Shown here piece by piece: positions 51,007 through 52,240 of a stretch of 52,240 nucleotides of DNA. A program made the translations under genes and the position numbers. The DNA comes from JAQUOA01 sp037443785. Lineage in GTDB: Bacteria; Bacteroidota; Ignavibacteria; UBA10030; UBA8401. The stretch covers positions 1-52,240 of the forward strand of contig JBBINR010000024.1 of assembly GCA_037443785.1 (NCBI GenBank), given 5' to 3'. The stretch's first letter is position 1. Each line of letters begins with the position of its first letter. The notes under the pieces were generated by a model. The model ran no database searches and was not told where the DNA came from. It was given only the letters and a program-made list of their open reading frames with translations.

Positions 51007-51049
51007 AGATTCCTTCTGAATAGGTAATTGGTTCTATAGTATATTTTAC

Positions 51050-51075
51050 AGCCCTTTTGTCGAGGGCTTTTTTTA
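51050..51075 (+). terminator. intrinsic terminator after heptosyltransferase
   Basis: AGCCCT (51050-51055) pairs with AGGGCT (51063-51068) around a 7-base loop, then a run of T. Confidence 0.85.
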
Positions 51076-51116
51076 TTGCATCTGCTACGCCCTTCCTCTA
51101 TATTAATCCAAAATTT

Positions 51117-51539
51117 ATGAAGCTCAGCGAATCGACAAAAACACTTCTTTCAAAGATCAATGAAACATCCGGAAACCGGCTGCAGCGGTCGATGGATCTT
51201 GCGCGATTAATCGAACTTGCACAGCTTCATTCGTTACATAATCAACTCGATGAACTTGTGTTCCTTTCAAAATTTTTATCGAAGAGCTTTGATCTCATGA
51301 AACGGATCGGGAAAGAGGGAGAAGGATATGACAAACTCTTCGCAGAATTTTCAACCAACATAAAAAAATCTCAATCATTCATCACCACGCTTGCGGAAAA
51401 TGCCGAGCCTGATGTTAAAGCGCATTTTTCCATAAGCTATCTTTCGATGAATGATCGCACGATGGAAAACTTAATGCAGCTATTTCACGATCTAAGTTGG
51501 TATAAAAATTACACAATCGATTCCCGTCAATCTTCGTAA
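51117..51539 (+). CDS. unrecognised small helical protein
   Basis: 140 residues from the ATG at 51117 (MKLSESTKTLLSKINETSG); an upstream in-frame start at 51057 overlaps the terminator and is unlikely. It is all helical by composition: heptad-like stretches ARLIELAQLHSLHNQLDELVFLSKFL and RTMENLMQLFHDLSWYK. There is no signal peptide, membrane helix or known motif. It is followed 21 bases later by the glutamate-dehydrogenase-family gene, so the two may be co-transcribed. Confidence 0.65.
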   Translation: MKLSESTKTLLSKINETSGNRLQRSMDLARLIELAQLHSLHNQLDELVFLSKFLSKSFDLMKRIGKEGEGYDKLFAEFSTNIKKSQSFITTLAENAEPDVKAHFSISYLSMNDRTMENLMQLFHDLSWYKNYTIDSRQSS

Positions 51540-51560
51540 CGAATTGAAAGGAGCACCAGC

Positions 51561-52240
51561 ATGGGAAGTAAAGGAAAGAAACGAGTCGTGGCGCGCAAAA
51601 AAAATACAGCGGCGCACAAACCGAAAACTCCGAAGAAAAAACTGAAACGCCCAGCTTCCCATCGTGTCAATTCTCACGAGAATCGCAAAACGCAGAATGT
51701 TGTTTCGTCACCGCGTGCCGTCTCTCCACATAATCCTTATGAAGTTGTTCTCCACAATTTTGATTATGCCGCAAAAAAAATTCAATTGAGCGACGAGCTT
51801 GCTCTTCTTATTAAAACTCCGGATAGAGAATTACGTGTAGAACTTCCCGTTAGAATGGATGACGGGAAGTTACATTCAATTATTGGGTATCGTGTGCAGC
51901 ACAATAATGCGCGCGGGCCGTACAAAGGGGGAATTCGCTATCATCAAGAAGTGAATTTGGATGAAGTGCGCGCACTTGCTTCACTAATGACATGGAAGAC
52001 CGCAATCGCCGATATTCCGTTTGGCGGTGCTAAAGGGGGAATCGCGATTGATCCGACGCAATTATCCGCTGGCGAGCTGGAACGAATGACGCGTGAATTT
52101 ACTGACAGAATTGATTGCGTGATTGGACCGCTGGAAGATATTCCGGCGCCGGACGTGAATACGAACGCGCAAACGATGTCGTGGATCATGGACGAATACA
52201 GCAAGCGTCATGGGCATTCGCCCGCCGTTGTTACCGGAAA
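51561..52240 (+). CDS. Glu/Leu/Phe/Val dehydrogenase, 5' part only, with polybasic N-terminal extension
   Basis: Open to the window edge with no stop, at least 226 residues. The ATG at 51561 has AAAGGAG upstream. After about 55 residues that are very rich in Lys, Arg and Pro (MGSKGKKRVVARKK...), the catalytic domain begins NPYEVVLHNFDYAAKKIQL. It continues with VELPVRMDDG, GYRVQHNNARGPYKGGIRYH (substrate-binding GPYKGG), MTWKTAIADIPFGGAKGGI (catalytic Lys), and DIPAPDVNTNAQTMSWIMDEY. The enzyme deaminates glutamate (or a related amino acid) to its oxoacid with NAD(P). The extension is atypical for the family. Confidence 0.92.
   Translation, partial: MGSKGKKRVVARKKNTAAHKPKTPKKKLKRPASHRVNSHENRKTQNVVSSPRAVSPHNPYEVVLHNFDYAAKKIQLSDELALLIKTPDRELRVELPVRMDDGKLHSIIGYRVQHNNARGPYKGGIRYHQEVNLDEVRALASLMTWKTAIADIPFGGAKGGIAIDPTQLSAGELERMTREFTDRIDCVIGPLEDIPAPDVNTNAQTMSWIMDEYSKRHGHSPAVVTG

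Noticed and set aside
1..52240. CRISPR array, insertion sequence or prophage
   Set aside because: No regularly spaced repeats, transposase, integrase or phage structural gene was seen.

Overview
The window is a moderately AT-rich bacterial chromosome segment with tightly packed genes on both strands. It holds no insertion sequence, phage, plasmid gene or CRISPR array. Gene content points to the Bacteroidota/Chlorobiota/Ignavibacteriota (FCB) group: DUF2911, bacilliredoxin of the YphP/YqiW type, a YaiO-type outer-membrane barrel, DUF362 with a polyferredoxin, PIG-L deacetylase with C-terminal extensions, AddAB, and many Gram-negative secretion signals. An Ignavibacteria-like organism is my best inference, but no 16S or other marker in the window proves it. 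Layout, left to right: clpS-alaS on the minus strand (6-3152); aconitase, bacilliredoxin and a TrpF-like protein on the plus strand (3370-6871); a polytopic membrane protein, an FMN reductase and a beta-carbonic anhydrase on the minus strand (6849-9102); a roughly 460-base gap; three plus-strand pilin-like genes ending in a bidirectional terminator (9563-12111); the slipin/NfeD pair on the minus strand (12127-14205); rhodanese, SufE and an MFS exporter (14434-17091); an unrecognised HExxxH secreted protein (17124-18452); addA-addB (18685-24677); an isoprenylcysteine-methyltransferase-like gene divergent from a PIG-L deacetylase operon (24687-28057); a small ORF coupled to a DNA methyltransferase (28100-29505); and a DUF2911 protein (29611-30477). 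tRNA-Gly(CCC) follows at 30600-30671. Next is a five-gene plus-strand run that looks like an exopolysaccharide synthesis and export locus (30818-36239): receiver-only response regulator, unknown anchored protein, membrane-anchored HEAT-repeat protein, family-2 glycosyltransferase and TPR/YaiO barrel, followed closely by a TrmO-like methyltransferase and a DUF1207-like protein. After that come an ECF S-like membrane protein, a Tat-exported DUF362 protein and a membrane polyferredoxin (38084-41178), then GH20 hexosaminidase and DinB genes (41330-44358). A minus-strand operon (44367-46911) encodes a haem-motif porin and three monohaem c-type proteins. The last part has a MoxR-like ATPase with a VWA partner (47039-49705), a GT9 heptosyltransferase, an unrecognised 140-residue protein, and the 5' part of a glutamate-dehydrogenase-family gene with an unusual polybasic N-terminus running off the end. 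The most interesting candidates are: (1) the receiver/unknown/HEAT/GT2/YaiO locus, with a probable ATT start on the HEAT gene; (2) the three pilin-like genes, whose products all begin Met-Gly plus a hydrophobic helix and lack the classical prepilin motif; (3) the monohaem/porin operon; (4) a palindromic mobile repeat sitting in frame inside addA, with relatives in two intergenic regions. All functional calls come from reading motifs by eye; no database search was possible.
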